From Bordetella parapertussis (GTDB taxonomy: Bacteria > Pseudomonadota > Gammaproteobacteria > Burkholderiales > Burkholderiaceae_C): 5,876 bases of DNA. Location of the stretch: contig CAMDIP010000094.1 in the NCBI GenBank assembly GCA_945899335.1, forward strand, positions 1 to 5,876, written 5' to 3'. Each line of letters opens with the position of its first letter. Within the stretch, counting starts at the first letter, position 1. The position numbers and the translations under genes are program-made. The notes under the pieces are model-generated. The model searched no databases and was not told the DNA's origin. It saw only the letters and a program-made list of their open reading frames with translations. Positions 1 to 5,876 of the stretch are shown piece by piece.

Positions 1-284
<284 letters not shown>

Positions 285-306
285 TTATCAATCACTGGCT
301 TTATGG

Positions 307-666
307 CTATCTTCTTTCATAAGCCGTAGCGTCAGTTTCTGATTGCGATGGTAATTTCAAAAGAAAAGCAGGAATATTTGGCGCGGTGTAATGGGGAGTT
401 GTTGAATGACGCCTGATACCAGTGAATACGACCTCTGGGAGATGAACCCCGATTTTCTTGGCGTATATACGAGCATGCCAAATCAGTGTCGTTGTGCTTT
501 TTTTAAAATAGTTGACGTCACCCGCTTCAATTGCCTGAATTTGATATTGACCCATACCCAAGAGCTTGCACATCGCTTCAAGGGATAGGCCTTTTTGGGT
601 CCGAGCCTCTTGAAGCAGACGACCAGCCTCAATCACATTAACCGGATCTGATGCAGTAAGTGCCAT
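307..666 (-). CDS. Small RodZ-like helix-turn-helix protein without membrane anchor
   Basis: A 119-residue protein. Residues about 14-80 match the RodZ/HTH_25 pattern: A-G-R-L-L-Q-E-A-R, K-G-L-S-L-E, L-G-M-G-Q-Y-Q-I-Q-A-I-E-A-G-D, then a last helix with A-R-I-Y-A-K-K. In RodZ this cytoplasmic domain binds MreB, and the last-helix aromatic (Y68 here) sits where known structures place the contact. Unlike RodZ (over 300 residues with a transmembrane helix and periplasmic domain), it ends soon after the domain with a polar, proline-containing tail and no hydrophobic segment. The ATG at 664-666 is chosen because AGGT (minus strand, 673-676) lies about 7 bases upstream; the longer reading from a GTG at 706-708 lacks a ribosome site. 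It precedes the mreB-like gene by 22 bases, suggesting an operon and an MreB partner role. It could instead be a plain Xre-type DNA-binding regulator. The domain call is good; the MreB-adaptor role is inference. Confidence 0.8.
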   Translation of the reverse strand: MALTASDPVNVIEAGRLLQEARTQKGLSLEAMCKLLGMGQYQIQAIEAGDVNYFKKSTTTLIWHARIYAKKIGVHLPEVVFTGIRRHSTTPHYTAPNIPAFLLKLPSQSETDATAYERR

Positions 667-672
667 AGCAGT

Positions 673-676
673 ACCT
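673..676 (-). promoter_or_regulatory. Ribosome binding site deciding the start of the RodZ-like gene
   Basis: The minus strand reads AGGT here, about 7 bases before the ATG at 664-666. The alternative upstream GTG start at 706-708 has no comparable purine stretch, so the shorter protein is preferred. Confidence 0.55.
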
Positions 677-687
677 AAACAATTTAA

Positions 688-700
688 AAAGGTAGCCTTT
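688..700. promoter_or_regulatory. Short dyad AAAGG-TAG-CCTTT in the RodZ-like gene leader
   Basis: Perfect 5-base arms around a 3-base centre, 22-34 bases upstream of the RodZ-like ATG. It is a possible operator for autoregulation by the HTH protein or a small leader hairpin. Five-base arms in AT-rich DNA can arise by chance, so this is only a candidate. Confidence 0.25.
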
Positions 701-712
701 AATATCACTCAA

Positions 713-776
713 TTAGTGTTGACTGAACACCCCCAAATGGGGATATTTCTAATTAATATCTTTAAATTAACACTAA
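713..776. repeat. Nested inverted repeats in the divergent spacer
   Basis: TTAGTGTT (713-720) is repeated inverted as AACACTAA (769-776). Inside are GTGTT-GACTG-AACAC (716-730) and CCCCA-AA-TGGGG (731-742). These dyads share half-site letters (GTGTT/AACAC) and lie where both divergent promoters should be, so they may be regulator half-sites. No known consensus is matched and no binding protein can be named from sequence alone. Confidence 0.35.
719..747 (+). promoter_or_regulatory. Candidate sigma70 promoter for the response regulator gene
   Basis: TTGACT (719-724) as -35 and GATATT (742-747) as -10, with 17 bases between them, matching the consensus at 5 and 4 of 6 positions. It would give a leader of about 100 bases. 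An alternative is TTAACA (767-772) with TAATAT (792-797) at a long 19-base spacing, whose -10 would lie inside the palindrome at 789-805. AT-rich DNA gives many such matches, so confidence is modest. Confidence 0.35.
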
Positions 777-782
777 AATAAC

Positions 783-810
783 TCGATACTTTAATATTAT
801 TAAAGGTCGA
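783..810. promoter_or_regulatory. Perfect 17-base palindrome, candidate operator
   Basis: CTTTAATA-T-TATTAAAG at 789-805 is a perfect palindrome with 8-base arms around one central base. It is flanked by TCGA on both sides (783-786 and 807-810), one base off exact symmetry. It lies 53-69 bases upstream of the response regulator ATG. Size and symmetry suit a dimeric HTH regulator, such as the FixJ-type protein itself or the RodZ-like HTH protein. As RNA it would form an AU-rich hairpin with almost no loop, so a DNA operator is the more natural reading. Confidence 0.5.
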
Positions 811-857
811 ATCAAGAAATTTTCAGATATTCAGCCAGTTATGCCATAAAGAGAACC

Positions 858-1481
858 ATGACAGCCAAAGGACTTGTATTTTTAGTTGAAGATGACGACG
901 ACCTTCGCATGAATTTGGAATTTATGCTGAAGCATCTTGGATATGAAGTTATCGACTTTGGCAGTGCAATATCGTTTTTGCAAAAGGCTAGACGCTGCTC
1001 ACCCGCTGTCTTGGTTGTGGATATGCGCATGCCACAAATGTCTGGCTTGGATTTGCACAAAGCATTACTTGAGAAAGATTGGTCCTTACCCATCATTTAC
1101 ATGAGTGGCGAAAGTCAGAGTCAAGAAATTATTGATGCAATGAAATTTGGTGCCATTGAATTTTTATGGAAACCCTTTCCCCACTCACAGCTAATCCAAG
1201 CTATAGACAAAGGCTTAAAACAAGATTCTCAACGGCATGAAGACCAAAAGCGTCTGCTTCGTGTGGAGTCGCTGCATAAAAATTTGAACCCAAGTGAGCA
1301 AAGTATCCTGCCATTGATGCTAATGGGGCACGGCAACAAACACATTGCGTCGGTAAAAGGCTTAATGGCTGACACCATAAAGAAATACCGTGGCCAGATC
1401 CTGTCAAAAATGCAAGTCAATTCCTTGGCTGAGTTACTGGTGCTGTGCAAAGGATATATCCCTCCAACAAGCAACTATTGA
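858..1481 (+). CDS. Orphan response regulator, REC plus LuxR/FixJ-type HTH
   Basis: A 207-residue two-domain protein. The receiver domain (about 5-120) has the acidic pocket E11-D12-D13, phospho-acceptor D55 in V-L-V-V-D-M-R-M-P, switch S83 in Y-M-S-G-E and the conserved K105 in L-W-K-P-F. The LuxR/GerE-type HTH (about 143-195) reads L-N-P-S-E-Q-S-I-L, G-N-K-H-I-A, D-T-I-K-K-Y-R-G-Q-I-L-S-K-M and N-S-L-A-E-L-L. The layout and length fit the FixJ/TtrR class, which binds DNA as a dimer after phosphorylation by a histidine kinase. No kinase is visible here. The ATG at 858 is the only ATG in frame after a TAA at 801-803 and has AGAGA just before it. Standing divergent to the RodZ-like/mreB-like pair with dyads between, it is a likely regulator of them, though target and signal are unknown. 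Its end overlaps the next convergent gene by 7 bases. Confidence 0.92.
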   Translation: MTAKGLVFLVEDDDDLRMNLEFMLKHLGYEVIDFGSAISFLQKARRCSPAVLVVDMRMPQMSGLDLHKALLEKDWSLPIIYMSGESQSQEIIDAMKFGAIEFLWKPFPHSQLIQAIDKGLKQDSQRHEDQKRLLRVESLHKNLNPSEQSILPLMLMGHGNKHIASVKGLMADTIKKYRGQILSKMQVNSLAELLVLCKGYIPPTSNY

Positions 1482-2371
1482 ATATTGGTTTTTAAGAATC
1501 CCAAGATAGCCTGAGCCACTTTGCTGGGCACTTCGCGCTGAGGAAAGTGCCCTACCCCCGGCAACAGCTGGCGCTGGTAAGGCCCGCTGAAAAACTTCTC
1601 ACGGTTGGCCGAGGTGGCAGGCAAACTCACCCCATCAACCTCACCATGCAACATCAAGGTGGGCACATTCAATACAGGTGCTGGGTGGAGCTTGGCTTCA
1701 TCTGCGTCATAGTAAGGGTCGCTAGTTGCGTGGCCCCAGCGATGTTGGTAGGAATGCAAGGTCACCTCAGCCCAATCGGGGTTGTTGAACGCCATGGCGG
1801 TTTGCTCGAATTCATTGGGAAGATACCAGCCCTTGGGCGCCCAGGTATCCCACATGCGTTGCGAGAACTCTTTGGCGTTGGCGCGTACATAGCGCTCGCC
1901 GCGAGCGGTGGCCATGAACCAGTGGTACCAGTAAAGCTGGGTTTGTTGCATGCTCAAGTCTTGCGTGGGGTCGTTGGTGCCGTAGCCCACCGACATCAAC
2001 ACCATGTGGCTGGCAATGCCAGGTTGTAAACCGCAGGCATTGGCCACTGCCCTTGCACCCCAGTCGTGGCCAACCAAGACAGGTTTTTCTAGGCCCAAGG
2101 CCTGCACAAACTCGACCATGTCACGCCCAAGGCTAGAGAGTTGCCCCGTACGTGGCGTGTCTTCGCGCAAAAATGTGGTGGGCAAAAATCCGCGCAAGGC
2201 CGGTGCAATGACGCGGTAGCCCGCTTGCACCAAGTGCGGCACAACTTCATGCCAACAGCGTGGGCTGTCGGGCCAGCCATGCGTCAGCACAATAGCGTGC
2301 TGCCCCTCGGGGTTCCATTCTTTGTAGCCTATACGCAGCAACGCGGTTTCGATGAATTGCATGGGGCGCAT
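1475..2371 (-). CDS. Alpha/beta hydrolase, epoxide-hydrolase-like
   Basis: A 298-residue enzyme of the alpha/beta hydrolase fold. It shows the oxyanion motif H-G-W-P (31-34), the nucleophile elbow G-H-D-W-G with D103, an acid D246 in G-E-V-D-G and the base H275 in G-V-G-H-F-P. Tyrosines in the lid (Y147/Y149 in Y-W-Y-H-W-F and Y208 in S-Y-Q-H-R-W-G) are placed like the two epoxide-activating tyrosines. An Asp nucleophile with HGxP and lid tyrosines fits a soluble epoxide hydrolase, which opens epoxides to diols; a haloalkane dehalogenase is less likely but shares the D-W pair. The frame is open back to 2542, but starting there would overlap the divergent hydratase by about 120 bases and add 57 residues unlike the family, so the ATG at 2369-2371 is chosen (a second ATG lies at 2360-2362). 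No signal peptide; cytoplasmic. The natural substrate is unknown. Confidence 0.88.
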   Translation of the reverse strand: MRPMQFIETALLRIGYKEWNPEGQHAIVLTHGWPDSPRCWHEVVPHLVQAGYRVIAPALRGFLPTTFLREDTPRTGQLSSLGRDMVEFVQALGLEKPVLVGHDWGARAVANACGLQPGIASHMVLMSVGYGTNDPTQDLSMQQTQLYWYHWFMATARGERYVRANAKEFSQRMWDTWAPKGWYLPNEFEQTAMAFNNPDWAEVTLHSYQHRWGHATSDPYYDADEAKLHPAPVLNVPTLMLHGEVDGVSLPATSANREKFFSGPYQRQLLPGVGHFPQREVPSKVAQAILGFLKTNIQ

Positions 2372-2421
2372 GTTACTCAACACCTTAGGCTGTAGAGCCA
2401 AGTCTGTGCCACACTGGCGAC
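2372..2421. promoter_or_regulatory. Short divergent spacer between hydrolase and hydratase
   Basis: Fifty bases separate the two divergent ATGs, so both promoters must sit in or next to it, probably overlapping each other or the opposite coding ends. On the minus strand an AAGG and a GAG lie 11 and 5 bases before the hydrolase ATG. On the plus strand only a weak GGCGA precedes the hydratase ATG. I see no convincing -35/-10 pair or operator. Confidence 0.35.
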
Positions 2422-3240
2422 ATGAAAACCGAATTTTCTCAGGACTGGGTTGGGGCTCAAGCAACGGCTGCCGAATTGCTTCGCCAACAAAATAGCCGTG
2501 AACCTTTTCATGCCTTAGTGTCACCGTTTGCAATTCAGACACTGGGGCAAGCCTATGCCAGCCAAGACGCTTTTGTGCAACAACAAGCAGCGCAAAGAAA
2601 TACGCAGGTGGGTGGCTACAAAATAGCTATCACCACGCCAGCCATGCGGGCCTTTGTAGGCTTTGACGACGCCATCTCGGGTTGCGTGCTGGCTGACACG
2701 GTGTTTGCCAATGGTCAAAAGGTGCAGGCCGCTGGGTACCAGCACCTGATCGTGGAGTTTGAGTTGGCCTTGCAATTTGGCCAAGACTTGCCAGAGCGCG
2801 AAGACGATTGGGACAGGTACAGCATCTTGCCTTACCTAGACTGTGCTTACCCCTCGCTTGAAATCGCAGACGACCGATTCGCCGACTACGCCCTGCTGAA
2901 TAAAGGCTTTTTCAGCTTGGTGGCAGAGAACGCTTGGAACCATGGGGCGGTCTTGGGACCCGCTATTGCAGCCAAAGACTTTGACACGCTATGGCAAACC
3001 CAAGCCAGCGCCTTCATCAACGACCAAGTCATAGGCCAAGGTGATTGCGGCGATGTCATGGGACACCCGCTCATTGCCATGGCTTGGATTGCCAACCATT
3101 TGCGTAAGCGCGGTCGCAGCTTCAAAGCGGGCGACTGGGTCACCACCGGCAGTTGGGTGGCGTCACAGTTTCCGCTGGCTGGTCAGACACTTCGCTTTGC
3201 CATGCCGGGCTTGGCTGAAGTTACTTTGACGGTTTGTTAA
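2422..3240 (+). CDS. 2-keto-4-pentenoate hydratase / FAH-superfamily protein (MhpD-like)
   Basis: A 272-residue cytoplasmic protein with the MhpD/XylJ-type fumarylacetoacetate-hydrolase fold over nearly its whole length. Visible blocks are G-G-Y-K-I-A-I-T (64-71, with the conserved Lys), V-E-F-E-L-A-L (111-117), S-L-E-I-A-D-D-R-F (145-153), N-H-G-A-V-L-G-P (173-180) and G-H-P-L-I-A-M-A-W-I-A-N (214-225). E112, E114 and E147 are placed as the divalent-metal ligands of the family. Members hydrate 2-hydroxy-penta-2,4-dienoates in meta-cleavage pathways or decarboxylate 4-oxalocrotonate; sequence alone does not decide which, and no ring-cleavage dioxygenase or aldolase is in the window. It is divergent from the epoxide-hydrolase-like gene and its last 20 bases overlap the convergent adhesin-E-like gene. 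The ATG at 2422 has only a weak ribosome site, and no better start is seen. Confidence 0.88.
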   Translation: MKTEFSQDWVGAQATAAELLRQQNSREPFHALVSPFAIQTLGQAYASQDAFVQQQAAQRNTQVGGYKIAITTPAMRAFVGFDDAISGCVLADTVFANGQKVQAAGYQHLIVEFELALQFGQDLPEREDDWDRYSILPYLDCAYPSLEIADDRFADYALLNKGFFSLVAENAWNHGAVLGPAIAAKDFDTLWQTQASAFINDQVIGQGDCGDVMGHPLIAMAWIANHLRKRGRSFKAGDWVTTGSWVASQFPLAGQTLRFAMPGLAEVTLTVC

Positions 3241-3649
3241 GCACGCCTTCTTGCCGAAAGAAGGGGCCTCTCGTACATGCAATTTGCTGAAAGCTTTTCA
3301 TGATGGTGCCAAATTCGACTGGCACAAATACACTGGATTGGTTTTTGGTGATCAAACGTGCTCCGCTTTGCATTTGTCCTTCGTAGCCGTAGAACTGCAA
3401 ATACCTGACTTTGTTTTTATCGCAATCAAACTCTAAATGGGTGGTGGCCGACAAAAGCTGGGTAGCGGTCACACTGCTGTAGTTGGTCAACATCCACACC
3501 AAAGCATTGCGGCCTTTGAGTTGAACCGAGTTGCGGTCAATCATGACGGTATGGCCATCTAAGTGGCCCATGTAGGTCCACGCAGCATTTGCCGCGCCCT
3601 GCGCAAGCCCCAAGGCTATGCAAAAAACAATGCGTAGAAAGCGTGGCAT
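3221..3649 (-). CDS. Small secreted protein, surface-adhesin-E-like
   Basis: A 142-residue protein with a clear signal peptide: basic start (M-P-R-F-L-R), hydrophobic core (7-16) and likely cleavage after A-N-A (20-22), leaving about 120 residues in the periplasm or on the surface. The mature start (W-T-Y-M-G..., then V-M-I-D-R-N-S-V and A-L-V-W-M-L-T-N-Y) resembles the surface-adhesin E family, first described in Haemophilus and common in betaproteobacteria, where function is mostly untested. Two mature cysteines (C76, C125) could form a disulfide. The gene begins 22 bases after the cytochrome c peroxidase stop and is probably co-transcribed with it. Its final 20 bases overlap the convergent hydratase end. 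Export is well supported; the adhesin label is a family name, not evidence of adhesion. Confidence 0.75.
   Translation of the reverse strand: MPRFLRIVFCIALGLAQGAANAAWTYMGHLDGHTVMIDRNSVQLKGRNALVWMLTNYSSVTATQLLSATTHLEFDCDKNKVRYLQFYGYEGQMQSGARLITKNQSSVFVPVEFGTIMKSFQQIACTRGPFFRQEGVLNKPSK
3246..3264. repeat. Hairpin just downstream of the hydratase stop
   Basis: CCTTCTT-GCCGA-AAGAAGG forms a perfect 7-base stem with a 5-base loop, starting 6 bases after the hydratase stop codon and lying inside the 3' coding part of the adhesin-E-like gene. It could slow transcription or protect the hydratase mRNA end. No T-tract follows on either strand, so it is not a standard intrinsic terminator. Confidence 0.4.
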
Positions 3650-3671
3650 GGTGGCTCTGGCAGGAACGTGT

Positions 3672-4742
3672 TTAGTGCGAAGCCACAGGCAAGATGGGCG
3701 CTTTGGCGAAATCGGCAGGCACCTCGCCCGTCAAGCTTTCCAAGAAGCTAACGATGTCAGCCACTTGCGTGTCGCTGAGTTGTTTGCCCAGTTGCAACTG
3801 CGCCATGATGCGCACCGCTTGGGACAAGGTGGCAGCTGAGCCGTCATGGAAATAAGGTGGGGTCATTGCCACATTGCGCAATTGAGAGACCTTGAACATG
3901 AAGGCATCTGCCTCGTTTTTGGTGTCTTGAAAGCGGCCTTTGTCGTAGCCCTTGAAAGCCTCTTTTTCGGTGCTGCCCGTGACCAACCAATAGTCTTGAG
4001 TGATACCAAATTTTTGGAAGCTTTGGCCACCGACGGTGACACCGTTGTGGCATCCGGCACAACCGGTGTCGATGAAGGTTTTCAGCCCTTGCTTGGCTTG
4101 GGCGCTCAGGGCATTGCTGTCGCCTTTCAAGTAACGGTCAAACGGTGCGGGTGTCAGCAAGGTCCGCTCAAACGCGCCTATCGCTTTGCCCCAGTTCTCA
4201 GCGCTCAAAGGTTTGGCGTCGCCAGCAAAAGCTTTATCAAACCAAGGCTGGTAACCTAATAAGGCCAGCTTTTTTTCGGCTTGCTCATAAGTGGCATTGC
4301 CATAGGCCACGAGACTGGTCAGCGCCTTGACGGCTTGCTCTTCCACGCTGGCACGGTTGCCGCCGTAGTGCTGGGCCACCAACAAAGAAGTGTTGAACAC
4401 CGTGGGGGCGTTGCGAGGCAGCACCTTGCCATGAACCCCCATGGACAAGGGCAAGCTGTCGCCGCCATGGTAAGCAGGGTTGTGGCAACTGACACAGCCT
4501 TGGCGACCATCGCTAGAAACACGGGTTTCGAAAAACAGCGCTTTGCCAAGCGCCACACGGTCAGGGGTAAGCGCAGTGTTTTCCAAGGCAGAACTGTCTG
4601 GCAAAGGCTTGAACAAGGACTTGGCCTTGTCGAGCAAGGCTTGGTCGTCGCTGGCGGCACCTGCCGTTGTGGCCACCAACAGTGCCAAACTGCACAAAGA
4701 GGCCGCCGTTACCGAGGAAATCAACACTGTCCATTTACGCAT
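3672..4742 (-). CDS. Periplasmic di-heme cytochrome c peroxidase
   Basis: A 356-residue protein with an N-terminal signal peptide (basic M-R-K, hydrophobic 5-25, cleavage near A-G-A-A, about 28-30). Two heme c motifs are seen: C83-V-S-C-H87 and C228-A-G-C-H232. Flanking blocks N-P-A-Y-H-G-G-D, P-R-N-A-P-T-V-F-N, L-R-N-V-A-M-T-P-P-Y-F-H-D-G-S and the C-terminal Q-V-A-D-I-V-S-F-L-E-S-L-T-G are typical of bacterial CcpA/MauG-family peroxidases. These reduce hydrogen peroxide to water in the periplasm with electrons from small cytochromes or copper proteins. M313 in A-V-R-I-M is the likely distal ligand of the high-potential heme; the low-potential heme ligand could be H92 or H104. The length fits the family. 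The start ATG at 4740-4742 has AAGGG about 6 bases upstream. It follows formate-tetrahydrofolate ligase by 18 bases and precedes the adhesin-E-like gene by 22. A MauG-like or other di-heme role is a weaker alternative. Confidence 0.92.
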   Translation of the reverse strand: MRKWTVLISSVTAASLCSLALLVATTAGAASDDQALLDKAKSLFKPLPDSSALENTALTPDRVALGKALFFETRVSSDGRQGCVSCHNPAYHGGDSLPLSMGVHGKVLPRNAPTVFNTSLLVAQHYGGNRASVEEQAVKALTSLVAYGNATYEQAEKKLALLGYQPWFDKAFAGDAKPLSAENWGKAIGAFERTLLTPAPFDRYLKGDSNALSAQAKQGLKTFIDTGCAGCHNGVTVGGQSFQKFGITQDYWLVTGSTEKEAFKGYDKGRFQDTKNEADAFMFKVSQLRNVAMTPPYFHDGSAATLSQAVRIMAQLQLGKQLSDTQVADIVSFLESLTGEVPADFAKAPILPVASH

Positions 4743-4747
4743 GACTA

Positions 4748-4752
4748 CCCTT
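4748..4752 (-). promoter_or_regulatory. Strong ribosome binding site of the peroxidase gene
   Basis: The minus strand reads AAGGG here, about 6 bases before the peroxidase ATG, preceded by a run of eight T. The 18-base gap to the upstream stop leaves no room for a full promoter unless it lies inside the ligase gene. This supports read-through transcription from the ligase gene. Confidence 0.6.
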
Positions 4753-4760
4753 AAAAAAAA

Positions 4761-5876
4761 TCAGAACAAACCCACGATATTGCCTTGCTCGTCCAAATCG
4801 ATTGCATGGGCAGAGGGTACCTTAGGCAGACCAGGCATGGTCATCACGTCGCCGCACACCATGACGATGAATTCTGCGCCAGCCGCCAAACGCACTTCGC
4901 GGATGTTCATGGTGTGGCCAGAAGGCGCACCCAACAGTTTAGGGTCCGTTGAAAAAGAGTACTGGGTTTTGGCAATGCAAATGGGGTAGTGGCCATAACC
5001 TTGTTCTTGCAATTTGTCGATTTGCCCACGGATTTTGGCGTCAGCAGAAATGCCTTGTGCACCGTATATTTTTTGCGCAACGGTTTGCGCCTTCTCCCAC
5101 AGCGTGGCGGTTTCGGGGTAAACAAACTGAAACTGGTTAGGTTGTTCGCACAAAGCCACTACTGCGTTTGCCAACTCGACTGCACCTGCGCCACCCTCGG
5201 CCCAATGCTTGGCCACCACCACTTGTGCGCCATAGGCAGCGCAAGCTTGTTCCAGCAGACTGATTTCGGCAGGGGTGTCCTCGGTGCGGTGGTTGATGGC
5301 CACCACACAAGGCAGGCCGTAATGGTTTTTGATGTTGCCCAAGTGGCGCTCGAGGTTGACCATGCCTTTTTTCAAGGCGTCTAGGTTTTCGGTGCCAAGC
5401 TCTTTAACGCCCACGCCGCCGTGGTATTTCAGCGCTCGGACCGTGGCCACCAACACCACCGCAGAGGGCTGTAAACCCGCTTTGCGGCATTTGATGTCGA
5501 TGAATTTTTCAGCGCCTAAGTCCGCGCCAAAACCGGCCTCAGTCACCACATAGTCAGCCAATTTCATGGCGGTGGCAGTGGCAATCACCGAGTTGCAGCC
5601 ATGCGCGATATTGGCAAACGGGCCACCGTGAATGAAGGCCAAGTTGTTTTCCAAGGTCTGTGCGATATTGGGCGCCAAGGCGTCTTTGAGCAAAGCAGCC
5701 ATCGCGCCATGCGCTTGCAAGTCACTGGCGAGCACCGGAGCGCCCTCGGTGTTGTAAGCCACCACGATGCGACCCAAGCGGGTCTTCAAGTCAGCCAAAC
5801 TGGTGGCCAAGCAAAAAATCGCCATCACTTCCGAAGCCACCACGATGTCAAAACCGTCTTCGCGCGGCACGCTGTT
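4761..5876 (-). CDS. fhs: Formate-tetrahydrofolate ligase, C-terminal two thirds (start outside window)
   Basis: The frame is open to the window edge and gives 371 residues of an enzyme usually about 555-560 long, so roughly the first 185 residues, including the ATP-binding P-loop, are missing from view. The match is clear throughout: P-R-E-D-G-F-D-I with S-E-V-M-A-I near the edge, [14 protein letters not shown] (83-96 of the fragment), [14 protein letters not shown] (112-125), K-T-Q-Y-S-F-S and the near-C-terminal M-T-M-P-G-L-P-K (345-352). The enzyme joins formate to tetrahydrofolate with ATP, giving 10-formyl-tetrahydrofolate for purine and one-carbon metabolism. No frameshift is seen. The GTG at 5868-5870 is an internal valine codon, not a start. 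It is the first visible gene of a minus-strand run leading to the peroxidase. Confidence 0.96.
   Translation of the reverse strand, partial: NSVPREDGFDIVVASEVMAIFCLATSLADLKTRLGRIVVAYNTEGAPVLASDLQAHGAMAALLKDALAPNIAQTLENNLAFIHGGPFANIAHGCNSVIATATAMKLADYVVTEAGFGADLGAEKFIDIKCRKAGLQPSAVVLVATVRALKYHGGVGVKELGTENLDALKKGMVNLERHLGNIKNHYGLPCVVAINHRTEDTPAEISLLEQACAAYGAQVVVAKHWAEGGAGAVELANAVVALCEQPNQFQFVYPETATLWEKAQTVAQKIYGAQGISADAKIRGQIDKLQEQGYGHYPICIAKTQYSFSTDPKLLGAPSGHTMNIREVRLAAGAEFIVMVCGDVMTMPGLPKVPSAHAIDLDEQGNIVGLF

Noticed and set aside
406..588. 60-codon plus-strand frame
   Set aside because: It lies antisense inside the RodZ-like gene, has no recognisable domain, and the minus frame is clearly the coding one.
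667..708. Longer start (GTG at 706-708) for the RodZ-like protein
   Set aside because: No ribosome site precedes it, while the ATG at 664-666 has a well-spaced AGGT and the HTH domain begins well after it.
1482..1500. Terminator after the response regulator
   Set aside because: A short T-run follows the stop but no convincing hairpin is seen, and the region is coding on the other strand.
1547..2029. 160-codon plus-strand frame
   Set aside because: Antisense shadow of the alpha/beta hydrolase, whose catalytic motifs are all intact on the minus strand.
2372..2542. 57-residue N-terminal extension of the alpha/beta hydrolase
   Set aside because: It would overlap the divergent hydratase coding region by about 120 bases, and its residues do not look like the hydrolase family.
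4753..4760. Run of eight T on the minus strand as a terminator after fhs
   Set aside because: No stable GC-rich stem precedes the run, and a strong ribosome site follows at once.
4281..4989. Plus-strand frames of 157 and 169 codons
   Set aside because: Antisense shadows of the peroxidase and folate ligase genes with no family features.

Overview
The window looks like a chromosomal segment of a betaproteobacterium, probably Burkholderiales and perhaps Comamonadaceae. That guess rests on protein resemblance only: the MreB N-terminus, a surface-adhesin-E-like secreted protein, a di-heme cytochrome c peroxidase and formate-tetrahydrofolate ligase. No rRNA, tRNA, CRISPR array, transposase or integrase is visible.

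Positions 1-1481 are visibly AT-richer than the rest. On the minus strand a small RodZ-like helix-turn-helix protein (307-666) is followed after 22 bases by the 5' end of an mreB-family actin gene (1-284) that runs off the window. Divergent from them on the plus strand is an orphan FixJ/NarL-type response regulator (858-1481). The 191-base divergent spacer holds a 17-base perfect palindrome and several weaker dyads. This is the most interesting part: it reads as an accessory bacterial-actin module (MreB paralogue plus membrane-free 'mini-RodZ') with its own candidate regulator. It does not look like the usual mreBCD locus.

From 1475 on, the DNA has higher GC and ordinary housekeeping or catabolic content. 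An epoxide-hydrolase-like alpha/beta hydrolase (minus, 1475-2371) stands divergent to a 2-keto-4-pentenoate hydratase/FAH-family protein (plus, 2422-3240). A minus-strand run then follows: formate-tetrahydrofolate ligase (4761-5876, N-terminus outside the window), di-heme cytochrome c peroxidase (3672-4742) and a small secreted adhesin-E-like protein (3221-3649). Gaps there are 18 and 22 bases, so co-transcription is plausible.

Both convergent junctions overlap: 7 bases at 1475-1481 and 20 bases at 3221-3240. Coding density is very high. The only non-coding stretch over 60 bases is the 667-857 divergent spacer, and there is no gene-free stretch over 300 bases.
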